Notes: generated by a model not told the origin, from the sequence alone. Positions 35,523 to 47,819 are shown, counted from the first letter of the stretch. The stretch: 60,000 nucleotides of DNA from Tubiluchus corallicola (GCA_030141605.1 JAQGDQ010000076.1:498001-558000), one strand, 5' to 3'. Translations and numbers: made by a program.

Positions 35523-37555
35523 GTCAATTAAATAATTTTGTAATTAGACGCAGACTTGCAACAGGTAGGAAATTTAAAGTATGGTGTGGGAGCTCTGAAT
35601 TTTGTAGACTCTACTATAGAATCTATTGGTCATAAATAGGCTTAGTCTACTAAATATTTTAAGTTACGAGCTTTTAATACGTACATATCGCATGCAAGTT
35701 TAAAGCACTTTTAATAAAAACAAATTCCAATATAAATTTATGTTCAAAACTTGTCGCTCTTAACTGCTGATTCGCATAAAAGCTAATTTATAGTTATAAT
35801 ACATCCTGTTAGATCCTACAATAGTTCTTATAAGGTATATAAATAGTTTATATATAATTATAAGCGGTGCACGACAACTATTTTGTAATACCGAAAGTGT
35901 AAATTATCTGTATAAACTTCAGATTGAAGCCTAACTTTGAGCAAAAAGGCCAGGAAGAAAAAACTTTTAAAACTATTTGAAAACCATTCAAATACGTTTG
36001 AACGTCTTTGGAAAATGCAAGCTGTTTTTATACGCTACAGGCATTGAGTAAAATTTGGACATTTTATAAAATTCTAGGAATTTTATATAATGCCTATGCA
36101 TTTCGGAAAAAGTGTGAAATAAATGTTTTTGCTGCGACTCTTTCACACTTTCTTAGACTCTTAGACGCTTTGTATGATAACTAGGATTTATATAAATTGC
36201 GTAAAATGACGTTGGCAATGTGTAAAATGAACATTGAATTGAATTTTTCCTAGCTATTTTGTACATTACCTAGGTATTGTATCATTGTACGGAAAGCATA
36301 AAACTTAGCTAATAGACTAAACTAAGCAAGCAATTCATGTAATTCTATCTATCCACTGAAAAACCGATTGATTTCAAATTCACACAATCCCTAAAATAAA
36401 ATTGGCATTATATAAAATACCTAGGTAAATTATTTTACAACAATTAAATATTTGTTTTATATTTTGATCTCCGATTTAATCAGCAATCTATTAAATGTAT
36501 ATCAAACGTATGTTCGAAATCTAAGAATATCACACTTTGCCTAGACCAACTTTTGCGTTATATATAATGCCTTGGAAAAGTGTAGAAGGAAATTTTTTGG
36601 ACACTTGTTGGTTTGCTTTGGTACTGTAAAGTGCCCAGACATTCTATAGAATAAACGATTTCACACGGCGTAACATATATATCAACATCCACAAAACAGC
36701 TTTGGACTAGGAATTCTTAGAATGCATACTTTATTTTACCTGTGTTTAATGGCGTAACTACTTCAATGGCGACCTGGCAGCCCCATAAAATGCATTACTC
36801 AAAAACCACTTTCAATTTATGAGAGCTAATTAACACATAATATTGGAATTTTGCATAAAATATTAGCTTTTTTGTAAAATCTGAGTGCTTGTTTACAAGA
36901 TCTACAGCATTCTTAATTGTAAAAATCATACATTTGATTATAATTCATAGTCCATAAGCCACGGAATAAGTGGAATTCACAAAAATTGTTTGAAATACGT
37001 GTATATTATTATCTTGAGCACAGTAAATAGACTAAAATTAGTTCAACTGTACAGGCAATAATGGTGTGCTAAGCTGTGAATACGTGTTGCAATGTAACTA
37101 GAATCTACAAGCGTTATTTATTTGGGTCTTATGAATGACTAAGATTAGTACAACTGTGCTTCAATGATCATGTGCTAAGCTGTGAATATGTAACTAGAAT
37201 CAACAACTTCTTTTTATCTGGGTCTTATGAATGTAGACGCCAAACATTATCGTGCTTATATATTCAATCTTCACAAATGACCTAAAGCTCTTTTAGTTTT
37301 TCTGCTGTTGAGTATAGTCATGTAAACTAAACATTTTTATTTATTATTTTACTAGTAGGTTTAGGCGTTTCTGGTATAAATTTGTGTTTGTTTTATTTTC
37401 TTTGTTTTTAACGCTACGTTTCATAACTTTAAATTAACAAATTAAATAATTTAATAAATAATAAATCATTGACGTTATGGCTTTTACGCGTACTGTCTGA
37501 TCAAGTATACACTATATGTATGCACGTAAGTCACTGAGAAAGAAACATATTATTT
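35523..37555. other. Intergenic AT-rich DNA
   Basis: No gene seen. A motif close to ttatataatgcctagg recurs near 36085, 36405 (inverted sense) and 36560, a hint of small dispersed repeats. Confidence 0.4.
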
Positions 37556-37725
37556 TTCATCATCAGTAGCTCATCATTGTCATTGTCATCATCACTATCA
37601 TCATCGTCATCGTCATCATCGCCATTGTCGTCGTTATCATTATCACGTAATCACGATCATCCTTGCCATTTATATCATCATCTTTGTGACTATTATCGCC
37701 ACTACTATCGCCGTATCGCCTCTAT
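37556..37725. repeat. Imperfect (ATC)n trinucleotide repeat
   Basis: Atc/gtc/att triplets in a 3-bp rhythm. The Ser-rich frame over it is an artefact. Confidence 0.85.
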
Positions 37726-39775
37726 TAGGCCTACAAGTGCCAAGGAAGCTCATTCTTTTAATCACCGCTTTACTTTATAGTAGTACAATGGTTAGTTATT
37801 TGTTTAAATAATTGGGTAATATTACTAGCTAATCAGTATAATTAAGTTAAATTAGATAGAATCAGGTAGTCTTGATAACGGGTTACACCTTGTAATTAAT
37901 GAATGTGGTTTGTCCTGATCTTAATTCCTTATAATCACTGCTGGTGTTTTCTTATGATTGAATGCTAATTTTCCCCGTTCTAACGTATACAACTATATAA
38001 TTATACAGCTATAAATTAAAAAAAGTCATTTTCTTTCACGATTATCCTTAAAAAACGCCAATCATAACCGTGCTATTTTCCAAATCTAGGTTATAAAACT
38101 GGGTCAACAATCAATACACCCTGTAGCAGGCAAGTAGTAAATCTATCAACCGCCAGACTCGGTTTCTCCACATAAACAGCATCGTCTCTTTTTGTAAATT
38201 TGAAGATCCAGGTTGGAGCCCTGGGGGATGGAATCGTTAAACTTAAGACGCTATATAAGGCTATGATATTTTTCTAGAATGATTTGGCTGTTTCTTTAGT
38301 TTTCCACTATTTTTATTTTGAAAAAATCTTTTTCTTGAGCACATTTACGCACATGATAAGTGTATACCTGTGTGATTAAATACTATCATTAGTAAGTAAG
38401 TGGAAATAGAATGTGCTTTAGTCCGATAGTAAATTAAGTGAACTTATTCTCAGCAGCTCTCGTCTTATATCAGGCACATTTATTATGATACATTCATGGT
38501 AAGGAGTCAAAACTTGTCTCCTATGAATATATTGTTAACTTAAAATGTTTAGAAAGTCAGTGTCACTTTTACTTCTGTTGATTAATACACGTTGTTGACT
38601 TATTGCGAGCTAATTTATTTGGTGCACGGTAAAAATGGCAGAAGTAAAATAGTACAGGAAGAAAGGGCAAAATGGAAAACAGGAAAAAACATCACCCTTA
38701 ATAAAATGTGAGTTAGAATTAGGGTTAGGGTTACTCTCTGTTAGCAGAATTATACAAAAGCTACTTAAATGATTTCACGAAACTTTTATGAGAGCCACCC
38801 CATGTGTACAAGAAAGAACCTACTGAATTTCGGTGCACGTTAGGGGTACGGGGGGGGGGATGGTTGAAAAAGCACCAAAATGGGCATTTTTCGCCAGTTT
38901 TTCGCAAAACTTAACGAGCCCATGTGTACAAAAATTTCCAGTGGTCCTTTGTGAGGACCTTAGATGGAGTTTTGTAGAAAAAGGAGGAGCTTTGCTGCAA
39001 GATATGGTAGTTCTTTTTATAAATACTTGTACCACGATGAACAGCCCCAGATTCCATTTCGAGCAACTCTCCAGAAAACTGTATAACCAATAACTACATG
39101 ATGGCGTAAAATAAATTATACATTATATTTGCATCATCCAGTTTTTCTACCATATAACTTATACCTATTTTGAAACATCAGTTATAACACTTGTCGACAT
39201 CGAGCTGAATATTAAAAATCAGAGGACAAAACGACTTCTTCAAGCATTCTGTAGCATATATGGCACTTTGCACAACGACGGATAAACAAGGCAGCATAGG
39301 ACCAGGCGGTGGTAATGATACCATAGAGAAAAATAGCAGGTTTCTTGAAACATCGAAGCGTTACTAACAGATTCTTAGACAATAAATGCAGTGTAATCAT
39401 CGCGAATCATTGCACGTGCACTCCAGGAATTTATTTAGCTTTCTCGCATACAAAGCAAATAGACGTATTAAGTGACCATAATAAAATCGTCTCTAACAGG
39501 CTGTACGCCATGATGGATGAGCATAGCAGTTAAAATGCTTCGATTGTTTACGTAATCCGAGCCAGTTATGGTTTCTTTCCTGACTTGAATGAGCTTAGAG
39601 CGGTGATAGTTGCTAGTTCGAGCAACCATCTAGTCGATACCAGGAAAACGTGTCAGCTTTTGTATCTCTAAAGTCATTATTATTTATTGAGGAACCGTTC
39701 TTGCAGTTGCCCTTCCTCTTAGAGGAAGATGGTTTGGAGCCATGCATATAATTACTCACTAGGTCGTAAGCGTGC
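37726..39775. other. Intergenic region; interstitial TTAGGG repeat
   Basis: No supported gene. TTAGGGTTAGGGTTA lies at about 38719-38733. The segment 38790-39050 contains ccatgtgtacaa twice, about 130 bp apart, and a g-run (38850-38858), and may be a dispersed repeat. Overlapping open frames on both strands there have no family resemblance. Confidence 0.4.
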
Positions 39776-39830
39776 CATCATCACCACCATCACCATCATC
39801 ATCGTCATCATCATCATCGTCATCATGACT
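39776..39830. repeat. (CAT)n trinucleotide repeat
   Basis: Cat/cac/cgt triplets form an imperfect repeat. The Asp-rich frame on the - strand is an artefact. Confidence 0.85.
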
Positions 39831-40620
39831 ATCTTTGCCATAATCATGACAGTCAACAGCACCATCGTAGCTTTTAATGTTACAGCAATTATGATAGCTA
39901 AACACATCCACAGCGCCTAAAAAGGAAGATGCGAAACGAAGGAGAAAAAAGGCAAGGAAAGAAAGTAAAAGGGAGGACAAAGGAGTGGCATGGAACATCA
40001 GAGTGAAACAAAGCATTAGGGAGGAGAAGCCCCGAGAAAGGAAGAAAAGACAGAAGCAGCGAATTAAAGGAAAAGGAAAAGGAAACATGAGTAAACAGAT
40101 GAACAAATAGGGAAATAAATTACATTCAGACAAACAAATTGATGGACGGATGAACTAATAAACGAACGAGTAATGTCATAAATATTTATAACGCTTAATT
40201 TACGCGCTTACAATGACTTTTTGTATAGTTCGGTATTCTGCTAGCCAACGCCCATTCCGCATTCAGCGACAGGTCTTACTTAGTGTAGACGGTTGTTTGG
40301 CACTGGAAATTTGTCTCAACATTAATGATAATCTCCTAAGATGATCACATAACCGACAAAGATGTCTTCGCCGCACTGTTCTCCCTAATTTATCTCTACG
40401 AGAGAAATCAGAAGCAGTATACAGACAAAGCAGTTTTCGCGCATCCATTTAAGTTTACATCCAAGTATACACTTTGACTGTTTAGGTACTCACGTTACTC
40501 AGTTACTCACATTACTCAGCTATTTCCGTTACTCCAGATGCTCTTCTGTTATTTCCATTCATATGTTTCAAATACACTTAATGTATAATACAGAAAAATT
40601 AATCTAGATAATAGCCAATT
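39831..40620. other. No gene seen; purine-rich patch
   Basis: Positions 39925-40090 are strongly purine-rich on the + strand (gaaaggaag-type words). They are followed by a degenerate 4-bp rhythm (aaca/aaat words) at 40080-40170. No gene supported. Confidence 0.45.
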
Positions 40621-40917
<297 letters not shown>

Positions 40918-41923
40918 ATCTTTTATTCGTATAAAATTTATACAGCAGCGAGTCTTAGTATAAATAATAAATAATAGCACCATAACTATATGCAGCCAAT
41001 AGTCGTTTCGTTTGCAAGAACATTTTACACCAAATCCGAAATGTTACAGACGCGGTTCTTTATCAAAGTAACAATAGTGCCAAGAAAGGATAACTACGAA
41101 TAGAATGTACATTATGTAATTGTATTATTTTCCTTTTGATACAGACGGTACTACTTAACGACAAGCCAAGCTTGTAACATTTCATATTTTATTTTATAAT
41201 TGAATAAAAATTAAAAATGGTATTCGTTGGAAATAATCGTGTCTAAGTGCGAGAACAATATCTCGAAAAACAGATTTTCAGGCTTCAGCGCAATATTCAA
41301 GATAAATGCCGCTACATTGTCATATCACTCTGTAAAGCTGACACAAATAAGCAATTACACTCATAATATCTTTTATGCGCTCATGACTATCAATGACTAA
41401 GGTACACAATAGTGTTGTCACTTCAAAGCAATTTAATCCAAGTTTTGTGACCACCTTGAATGTTTTTAGTGCACTATTGATACCCTGACCCGCGAAAAAG
41501 AAATACATATGTTTGATTACAGAAATGTAATTGTAGTTGCCATCTTAGATAAGGCACACTAATTTGAGCAGGTTTCAACACAGCAGCAGACTTGCCCAAC
41601 CTTAAAAACATCATGTATAACCAATTATTTGGGCAACTTTTATCGCATTGCTAATGGAAATGCAGCGTTTATCTGTCAATATGAGGATTGTAGAATATTA
41701 CGTGAAATACTGTTTTTTTCTTATCAAGCTACACTTTGTTTCGTTAAAAACAGGGTGTGGATCCTCCCCCGTTTCGTAGTTTCCATGCCTACGCTCATTT
41801 TGCTTTGTTGCATTAGTAGGCGTATAAAATGGTAAGAAAAAATACAAGCCTCACTGTATTTGGTTACTGTCTATGCTTTGCGGCTACATTATACTAACCA
41901 GAGATATTAGTTTTCTCACAAAG

Positions 41924-42034
41924 ATGAAAGTCGCTGTCATCACAAGTAATTTGTTATTGTTTGCTATTATAAAAGCAACGACCCGTGATCCAGCCCCACA
42001 TAGGACATTTGACAGCAGTTGTGGAAATGCACAG
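41924..42034 (+). CDS. Candidate first exon of a small secreted protein
   Basis: The ATG at 41924 opens 37 codons ending precisely at a good donor, cacag|gtaggt, phase 0. The peptide starts MKVAVITSNLLLFAIIKATT, a short basic start plus hydrophobic core typical of a signal peptide, followed by RDPAPHRTFDSSCGNAQ. An in-frame ATG lies 51 bp upstream (41873) but would spoil the signal-like start. It pairs in phase with the 43653 exon. I do not recognise the protein. A 37-codon frame can arise by chance in AT-rich DNA, so this is tentative. Confidence 0.33.
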
Positions 42035-42252
42035 GTAGGTTTGCACTGTTTTTCCTTCAGTATTATAAAATGAGACTAATTGAATTAACCTTGTAGAGTT
42101 AGTGATTTACTATTTCTTATACAAAGATGATTTTACTATGAATGATTTTACAACTGAACAATCAATTGGTTTTAAAAAAATCTTAATAAGTTGATATATC
42201 GGCAGGTTGACAGGTGTTTAAGAGAAAAAACTGAAGAAATATGTGTTATAAT

Positions 42253-42290
42253 GTGAGTTATAATGACTGAAGTGAGTCATTATAACTCAC
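42253..42290. repeat. Perfect 16-bp inverted repeat (hairpin)
   Basis: Gtgagttataatgact at 42253-42268 is exactly complementary to agtcattataactcac at 42275-42290, with a 6-nt loop (gaagtg). It falls in the intron of the tentative secreted-protein gene. It has no oligo-T tail and is not a microRNA-length precursor (stem only 16 bp). Confidence 0.9.
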
Positions 42291-42895
42291 TGCGCTGTTA
42301 ACATTTTTTATATTTTTTAACAAACAATGCAAAAACAAAATGTTTGAAAATAGGCACAAAAGAACTAAAGTTTTGAGAATTCTTTTAATTAAATTAGTTA
42401 AAAATTAGAGAGAGAGAGCTACTACTGTGCTGGTTATTTTTATAATAATTATATACGGCATTTTTAAAACATTTCAACTAATGATTGACACATGAATTTA
42501 TCAGTAGTCAAATTAAATTTTTACGCAACAATCTCTGTTTATTATGTAAAGGCCATGAAAGGTCTTGGTCGTGTTTGCGTGAACTTTTCTCTCGGCTCAG
42601 TAAAACAGCAAAAGGACAAAAGAATTCTCAAACACTGCTTTTATTCCTGCCAGAGCTTGCCAAAATTGGAGAAAATTCGTAAAGAAAAATAAACGGGAGT
42701 AACAATCAGAAAGATAACAAATTTTATTCCAAATTTAAATTGTTTGCGGGTACAGCGAAAAAAAACGTACGAGACAAAAAAGTGAGATGATATTAATCAC
42801 TGTCTAGTTTGCGTAATTGTTTAAAGGAAATGACACAAGCTTGCTGATTTTTAAAGATTTAAAAGCTTGCTTATTCCACAGTGATTATTCCAAAA

Positions 42896-43006
42896 AGCCC
42901 ACAGCACCTGGTATTCCCAGGCCGGAATCCACCCAAGTACTAACAAAGCGCTGCGTTGCTGTGATCAAACGAGAATTGGTGTTTTCAGCGTGATATAGCC
43001 GTAGAC
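42896..43006 (-). pseudogene. 5S rRNA pseudogene
   Basis: On the - strand the sequence begins gtctacggctatatcacg, matching the 5S rRNA 5' end. It keeps ctcgtttgatcac, gttagtacttgggtgga and gcctgggaatacc, and ends ggtgctgtgggctttttgg, including the oligo-T terminator. It is about 111 nt instead of about 120. The loss and several changes fall in the A-box/intermediate region of the internal promoter (canonical gttaagca is missing). It is a single copy with no neighbouring 5S units. This could be a retroposed pseudogene or the head of a 5S-derived SINE. Confidence 0.8.
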
Positions 43007-43652
43007 AACCTTTGTCTCAACATCCTTTGGCAAGTGAATAAAAATTGTCCTTCTTTCGTGGTCTATTGTCCAAGGAAATTGGCTACAGAATATTTTGCAT
43101 GGAACCGGTTAAATTGCGTAAAGATAGTGGCAATAGCTGTTCGAATTAACTAGAAAGTTCAAATTCGCAGTTATTACCATTTCTTTAAACAATGTTCTTG
43201 CTCGTAAATTCCAGCCAGTGGCTTTCAGGTCCAGCTATTGAGAAAGACAAGTAAAATTCAAGCAAAGCAAGGTGAGGCTTTTCATATTTTTATTTGACAG
43301 TTGCTTCATAGTTCTGGTCAGTGTCATCTGGATTTCTGTTCTATATTATTAGGAAATTTTAACATCTTTTTCCGGCAAGTAATTGCTCCCTACAAAAACT
43401 TTAAAGCAAATGTATTTCATTGTGAAGCCACAAATTTTAATCAGTTAACCGTATTTTGCCATCAAATTAATCTGCCTATAAAGTGTGCAATGCAGGTTAC
43501 AAGCAACAAACCATAATAACTGCAAGGCAAATAAGTCATCTAAAGAAATTCCACTAAGTGCTTTTTGATAACAGTCTGAGTTGATTTTGCAAACTGTATT
43601 GAGGATATTAGACTGGATTGTTAATCTACTACGTTTCCTAATTTTTCTTTAG

Positions 43653-43766
43653 TTCACCAAGCTCTCAACAGATGCAGACACCAACTACTGGCAGCTTAGA
43701 CGGGTTAACGCAACTGAGTATTTATCTATCTTTTTCGAACTACTCTTATATCCTTTCAAAAAGTAA
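43653..43766 (+). CDS. Candidate last exon of the small secreted protein
   Basis: The acceptor cctaatttttctttag precedes 37 codons in phase 0 with the 41924-42034 exon, ending at TAA (43764-43766). The peptide includes FTKLSTDADTNYWQLRRVNA and ATEYLSIFFELLLYP. The combined product would be 74 residues. Alternatively the exon splices out earlier, at a gtattt within actgagtatttatc, and the gene is longer. No family recognised. Confidence 0.3.
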   Translation, partial: FTKLSTDADTNYWQLRRVNATEYLSIFFELLLYPFKK

Positions 43767-44300
43767 CCGCGATATAATGGTAAAAAACGCTGTTCTAGGC
43801 GTTAAATTAAACTATGTCGACTGTACAACATTTTGGTTAGGCAAAAATGAAAATAACCTACAGCTCATGCATTACAAGCAGAGCATACCAAAATTTCCCT
43901 CTCGCTTCCCTCTATTTCTTTCTCCTCTCTCTCTCTCTCCCCTCTCTCTTTCATGCTTAAATTAAATCCGTTTGTTTTTTAACTTACGTAAATGCGAGTT
44001 ATAGCGTGACAACTTTCCTCTTTTACGTGTTGGGATCAGCGCATATGGTAAGAGAAAGCAAGAGTTTTCCCTCCGCTAAAAAGGAAATCCTTGTAACGGC
44101 AAAAGCGTAAGAAAGCAAAGTGGAGGAGGCGATCTTGTATCTGTGAAGTTGCGTCTGCTATACAACTTCACCACATCATATGATTCACTAACTTTGAAAT
44201 ATCTGCCATTTTTTCACAGTAACTTTATTATGCAGACTATTATAGAATCATTCACCTTCAAGTAATCATTTGACAATAGTCTACAAATTTTAAAGAAGGA

Positions 44301-44345
44301 CGGGATGGCGAAAGACCAAATGGTCATCTAGTCTACATCCCTGAA
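44301..44345 (+). repeat. Possible SINE core (Deu-domain-like) fragment
   Basis: The words gaccaaatggtcatctagtc and acatccc resemble the conserved core seen in several vertebrate and echinoderm SINE families. Only about 45 bp match, from memory of the motif, so this is tentative. Confidence 0.25.
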
Positions 44346-46066
44346 TAGTGATTATAATTGCTGCATGGGAAGCAAACACATTATAGTAACAAAAGATAAA
44401 AAAATAAGTAGAAAATAAATTAAAATTAAATTGACGGCAAGTAGTTATATAAACTACGCTAATTTAAACAAAGCAAAAGTGCAAAATAAAATTAATAAAG
44501 CAGAATTTTGTCACAGGTATTTCTAATGAGGCAAATATATTGTCTACATTACAAAATCTTGCTTGATACACAGCCTTTCATACTCAGCATCTCACCTTAA
44601 AAGTTTTTTTTAGTTTTTTGCTTTTCTTTGAATAGCTAATTTCGCAATGCTTTTGAAATTGTCGGTCGACGAGAGAATGCCAAGTGTCTCTCCATGGCAA
44701 TAGCTCATCCAGACATGACATAATGAAGTTGAACCCTGGATGGTTTCCCCAACACGCGATATTTTGCATATTGGATTTTTTCTCTCGTGTTGGAGCTGCT
44801 TGTGCTGCTAGGCGTACATAATTCAGTAATCTCTACTTCAGCAATTACCTTCAGCAATATGCATGATCTTTGACTATTTTGCAGATGTTCTGTGGATTTT
44901 TTGTGTTTTACGCTGAAGTTCTATTCCTAAGCTAATAATAGAAATCTGACTACGGCACTACACTCCAGATTTCGTCTACGCTGTAGTTACTGTTATAAAG
45001 GACTTAGCATTCAGTACAGCATGAAAAATGTAAAAGCAACGTCAAATTTTCCTGTTCTTGATCGGAAACCAGGCAATTATGTGAAGATTGTCGTGTAGTA
45101 TAGACTATCGAGTAAATCAGATAGGCATTTTATGATTTACTAATTCATAGGATACTTACTTTGTCTAATACGTCGAGGCGGTGCGGGTGATGGAGATAAC
45201 TTTTTTTGGGACAGCTGATCCGTGCTGACAAATAGGCTTTGCAAAGAGGACGACAACTATAAACGATCCTTTAAGAAAGTGTATATTTCAAAATGGTACA
45301 GCTTCTACAAATAAAAATGCAAAATTCCTTACACGTTTTAAACGAAAGACAAAATAAATTATGCTCAAACAAATCTAAATCTGAGAACTTTAAAGGAAAG
45401 GCCAAGTCTTCCGGGAAGCTTATTTCAATGTTCGTGAAAAATGTTATAAGGATTTAGTAATAAAAGTGTGATAAGCGCTTCCTGTAATTAGCAAAGTCAC
45501 TTAAAAGTCGAGATCATTTCATGCTTGGGCGCTCAAATTTTGAATGTCCATTCTTCCTCCAATGACATCATTCGTCGACTGAAGTAAAGCGCTCTGTCAA
45601 TTTCGACCAAAAGTATAAGTATTTACAAAAATTTAGATAGCTCATTGTAGAAGTTGTAGATAAGTTGTAGAAGTTTTATTTGGTTCAAGCAGTGAGCACT
45701 TACGGAAAGCCACAATGCGCTTACAAAAAGTTACGAACTCCACCATTTGCGTCATGATTTGCAACTGAACGGAGGCTATCACAGCATAAATTAACTTTAT
45801 GCTTTAAAGACAGTTTTATCTGCGAATCCATGGAAATCCCAGAGTTAGATGAGAGAGACAAACAAGTAAAATAAAGTAAAACACTTTTATGAAATTTTGG
45901 CTCTAATGTTAATGACAAAAATCATCACATCATCACAAAATTTACATTTCCGTCAACCAACTGGAAAAAATCGTGACTAACCTTCATTTTACAGCACAGT
46001 TTGCAAATTCTTGGCGAAAATGAATAGACGAATGAAAAACTGATTACATTCCATACAAATATGACA

Positions 46067-46129
46067 GTGGCACAGTGGATTTGAACTTGAAACCTCTGGC
46101 TTAGTAGTCCATCGCAATGCCATACCAAC
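46067..46129 (-). repeat. tRNA-derived SINE head
   Basis: The - strand reads gttggtatggcattgcgatgg, with D-arm/A-box character. A degenerate anticodon-arm region around actactaag follows, then a perfect B box, gttcaaatcc. The matching 5' acceptor strand is absent, so this is not a functional tRNA but fits the head of a tRNA-derived SINE. Confidence 0.42.
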
Positions 46130-46599
46130 AAAACACTTTCAAACATTACATAATAACAAATGTAATGTCGCAGATGTTAAAATAGGCATTACATACTGGA
46201 CAGATTTTATTTACGCAATTACATATTGGGCATTTTTGTATTACATAATGGGCACATATTACATAATCGGTGCTTATGCACGTGTGATTGTATTGATAGT
46301 GGCTACGGCTGGAACCAGAACAATATTATAATAAGTAAGTATTTCACGCAAGAATTTGTGAGTTAAATTAGGGATTAGCGCAGCCGCAGAAAAGAAAATG
46401 ACTGGCTCCGTAAGAACCCCTTCTTTCTGCTTCGAGAGTGAAATCGTCCATATTTGCGAAATAATTAGTGGCAACGGAAATCAAGGAAACCATACTAATG
46501 GTAATTAGTCCAGAGTTCATTTGCATTAATCTGGGTAATGCTCAGTAGTCTGTGCCAGATCTCGACAACGACAAAATGGTAGCATATGCATGTATTACA

Positions 46600-46845
46600 C
46601 GAACAGTTACAATGATGAAAATGATAGTGACAATGATCATGGTGATAACAATGACGGCAATCATTATGACAGTAACGGTGACGACGACGAGGACAACAAC
46701 CACGACGACAACGACGACAATGATGATGATGACGATGATGATGGTGATGATGATGAAGAAGATGATGGCGGGGATGGTGATGATGACGATGACGACGATG
46801 ACGATGATGATGACGATGACAATCATGATAATGATGATGATTAGA
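46600..46845. repeat. Imperfect (GAT/GAC)n trinucleotide repeat
   Basis: Gat and gac triplets with increasing purity toward the right end. The Asp-rich frame (46590-46844) and Met/Thr-rich frame are artefacts. Confidence 0.9.
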
Positions 46846-47192
46846 TTTGGCGATCGCTCACATGTTCCACTCGCGACATTTGTCTTATTTCAAAGTTGTC
46901 TTCTTTTCATCCCTATTAGTAGCCAACAGGTTAACAACCTTTTAGCGGAGATTCAATGTCACCAAATTAATTAAAGTTGACAAGTAACTGAAAAGCCTAA
47001 TGGCGTGGCTTAATTTGCATTGCCATCTTCTCAGATGCCTTATTAACAGAAGAACACGTGATCAATGTTCAATAATAGTGTATTTCAGTGATGTGACAGA
47101 AGTTGTACCATGGGTGGTGGGCTAAATAAATGTGTAAATAAATATGAAGGCTAAATAGGGAAGTAAACAGTCACAAGACCGAAAAGAATTAG

Positions 47193-47300
47193 TGAAAGAG
47201 AAAGAGAGAGAGAGAAAGAGAAATACAAATAGAAAGAGAGAGACAGCGAGAGAGAGAGGAGAGGAGAGGAGAGGAGAGGAGAGGAGAAAAAAGCAAAGAG
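47193..47300. repeat. Purine-rich (GA)n/(GGAGA)n tract
   Basis: Gaga-type dinucleotides grade into five near-perfect ggaga pentamers at about 47257-47287. It lies about 550 bp upstream of the guanylyl cyclase start codon. Confidence 0.9.
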
Positions 47301-47819
47301 AAAGAGAGGGCGACAGAAATGAATGACACCGGGAAGAAAGAGAAAGTAAGAGAGGGGCAAAGGAGACAGCGCAAGAAAAAGCACAAATAAAGATGCTCGG
47401 GAAGAAAAGGGCGAATTTCTGGCGCGTCTACAAACACCAGAATGTCATGTGGAACTAATTCATTATTAACGCTAAGAAAGTGTAATGCTACTCAGGTAAT
47501 TGTTTAAGTGTTCTCTTCTGTATTAGTTGTAATAATCTTTACATCAATCTGTTCCCGCGCATGCGCTGTAGGTTGGGTAGGTTTACCTAGTTAAAAACCT
47601 AGCTTCCCACATAATTACGAGCTGTGTTAGGAGGCTTCATTTTACCTACGCTAGTGCATGGTAATTGTTCGTTACAAGGTAAAAGTGTACTCTAAACAAG
47701 GGCAAGTAAGAGTTGTTAAATTGGCTGTTAGAAGTGCTGGTTGCATGCTAAGATTTTATAATTACGTGACTGCCGCAAGTGCCGTTCTGTGAGTTGTTTC
47801 TGGCTGTCAAAATATTAAA
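47301..47819 (+). other. Upstream region of the receptor guanylyl cyclase
   Basis: Contains an NRF1-type palindrome, gcgcatgcgc (47557-47566), and short inverted words ggtttacctagtt / aaaacctagc just after it. The leader directly before the ATG reads ctgtcaaaatattaaa. No clear TATA box at a standard distance could be fixed. A tttataatt lies near 47754. Confidence 0.35.
47557..47566. promoter_or_regulatory. NRF1-type palindrome upstream of the guanylyl cyclase
   Basis: GCGCATGCGC, about 254 bp upstream of the start codon. It is the same core palindrome as that upstream of the myogenic factor. Confidence 0.35.

Larger units (their letters stand above)
43767..46540. other. Intergenic region with possible repeat relics
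   Basis: No supported gene. It holds a short pyrimidine-rich ct tract (43913-43950), a possible SINE-core segment (44301-44345), a tRNA-like segment (46067-46129) and a cluster of attacataatggg-like words (46188-46270). Confidence 0.4.

Noticed and set aside
38820-39093. Overlapping frames on both strands around ccatgtgtacaa repeats
   Set aside because: Probably a dispersed repeat. Neither frame shows a recognised domain.
44584-44769. - strand frame with CLDELLPWRDTWHSLVD
   Set aside because: Looks protein-like but has no splice or family support that I could establish. It may be a transposon scrap.
46552-46974. Asp-rich acidic protein
   Set aside because: Translation of a gat/gac repeat with no flanking gene structure.
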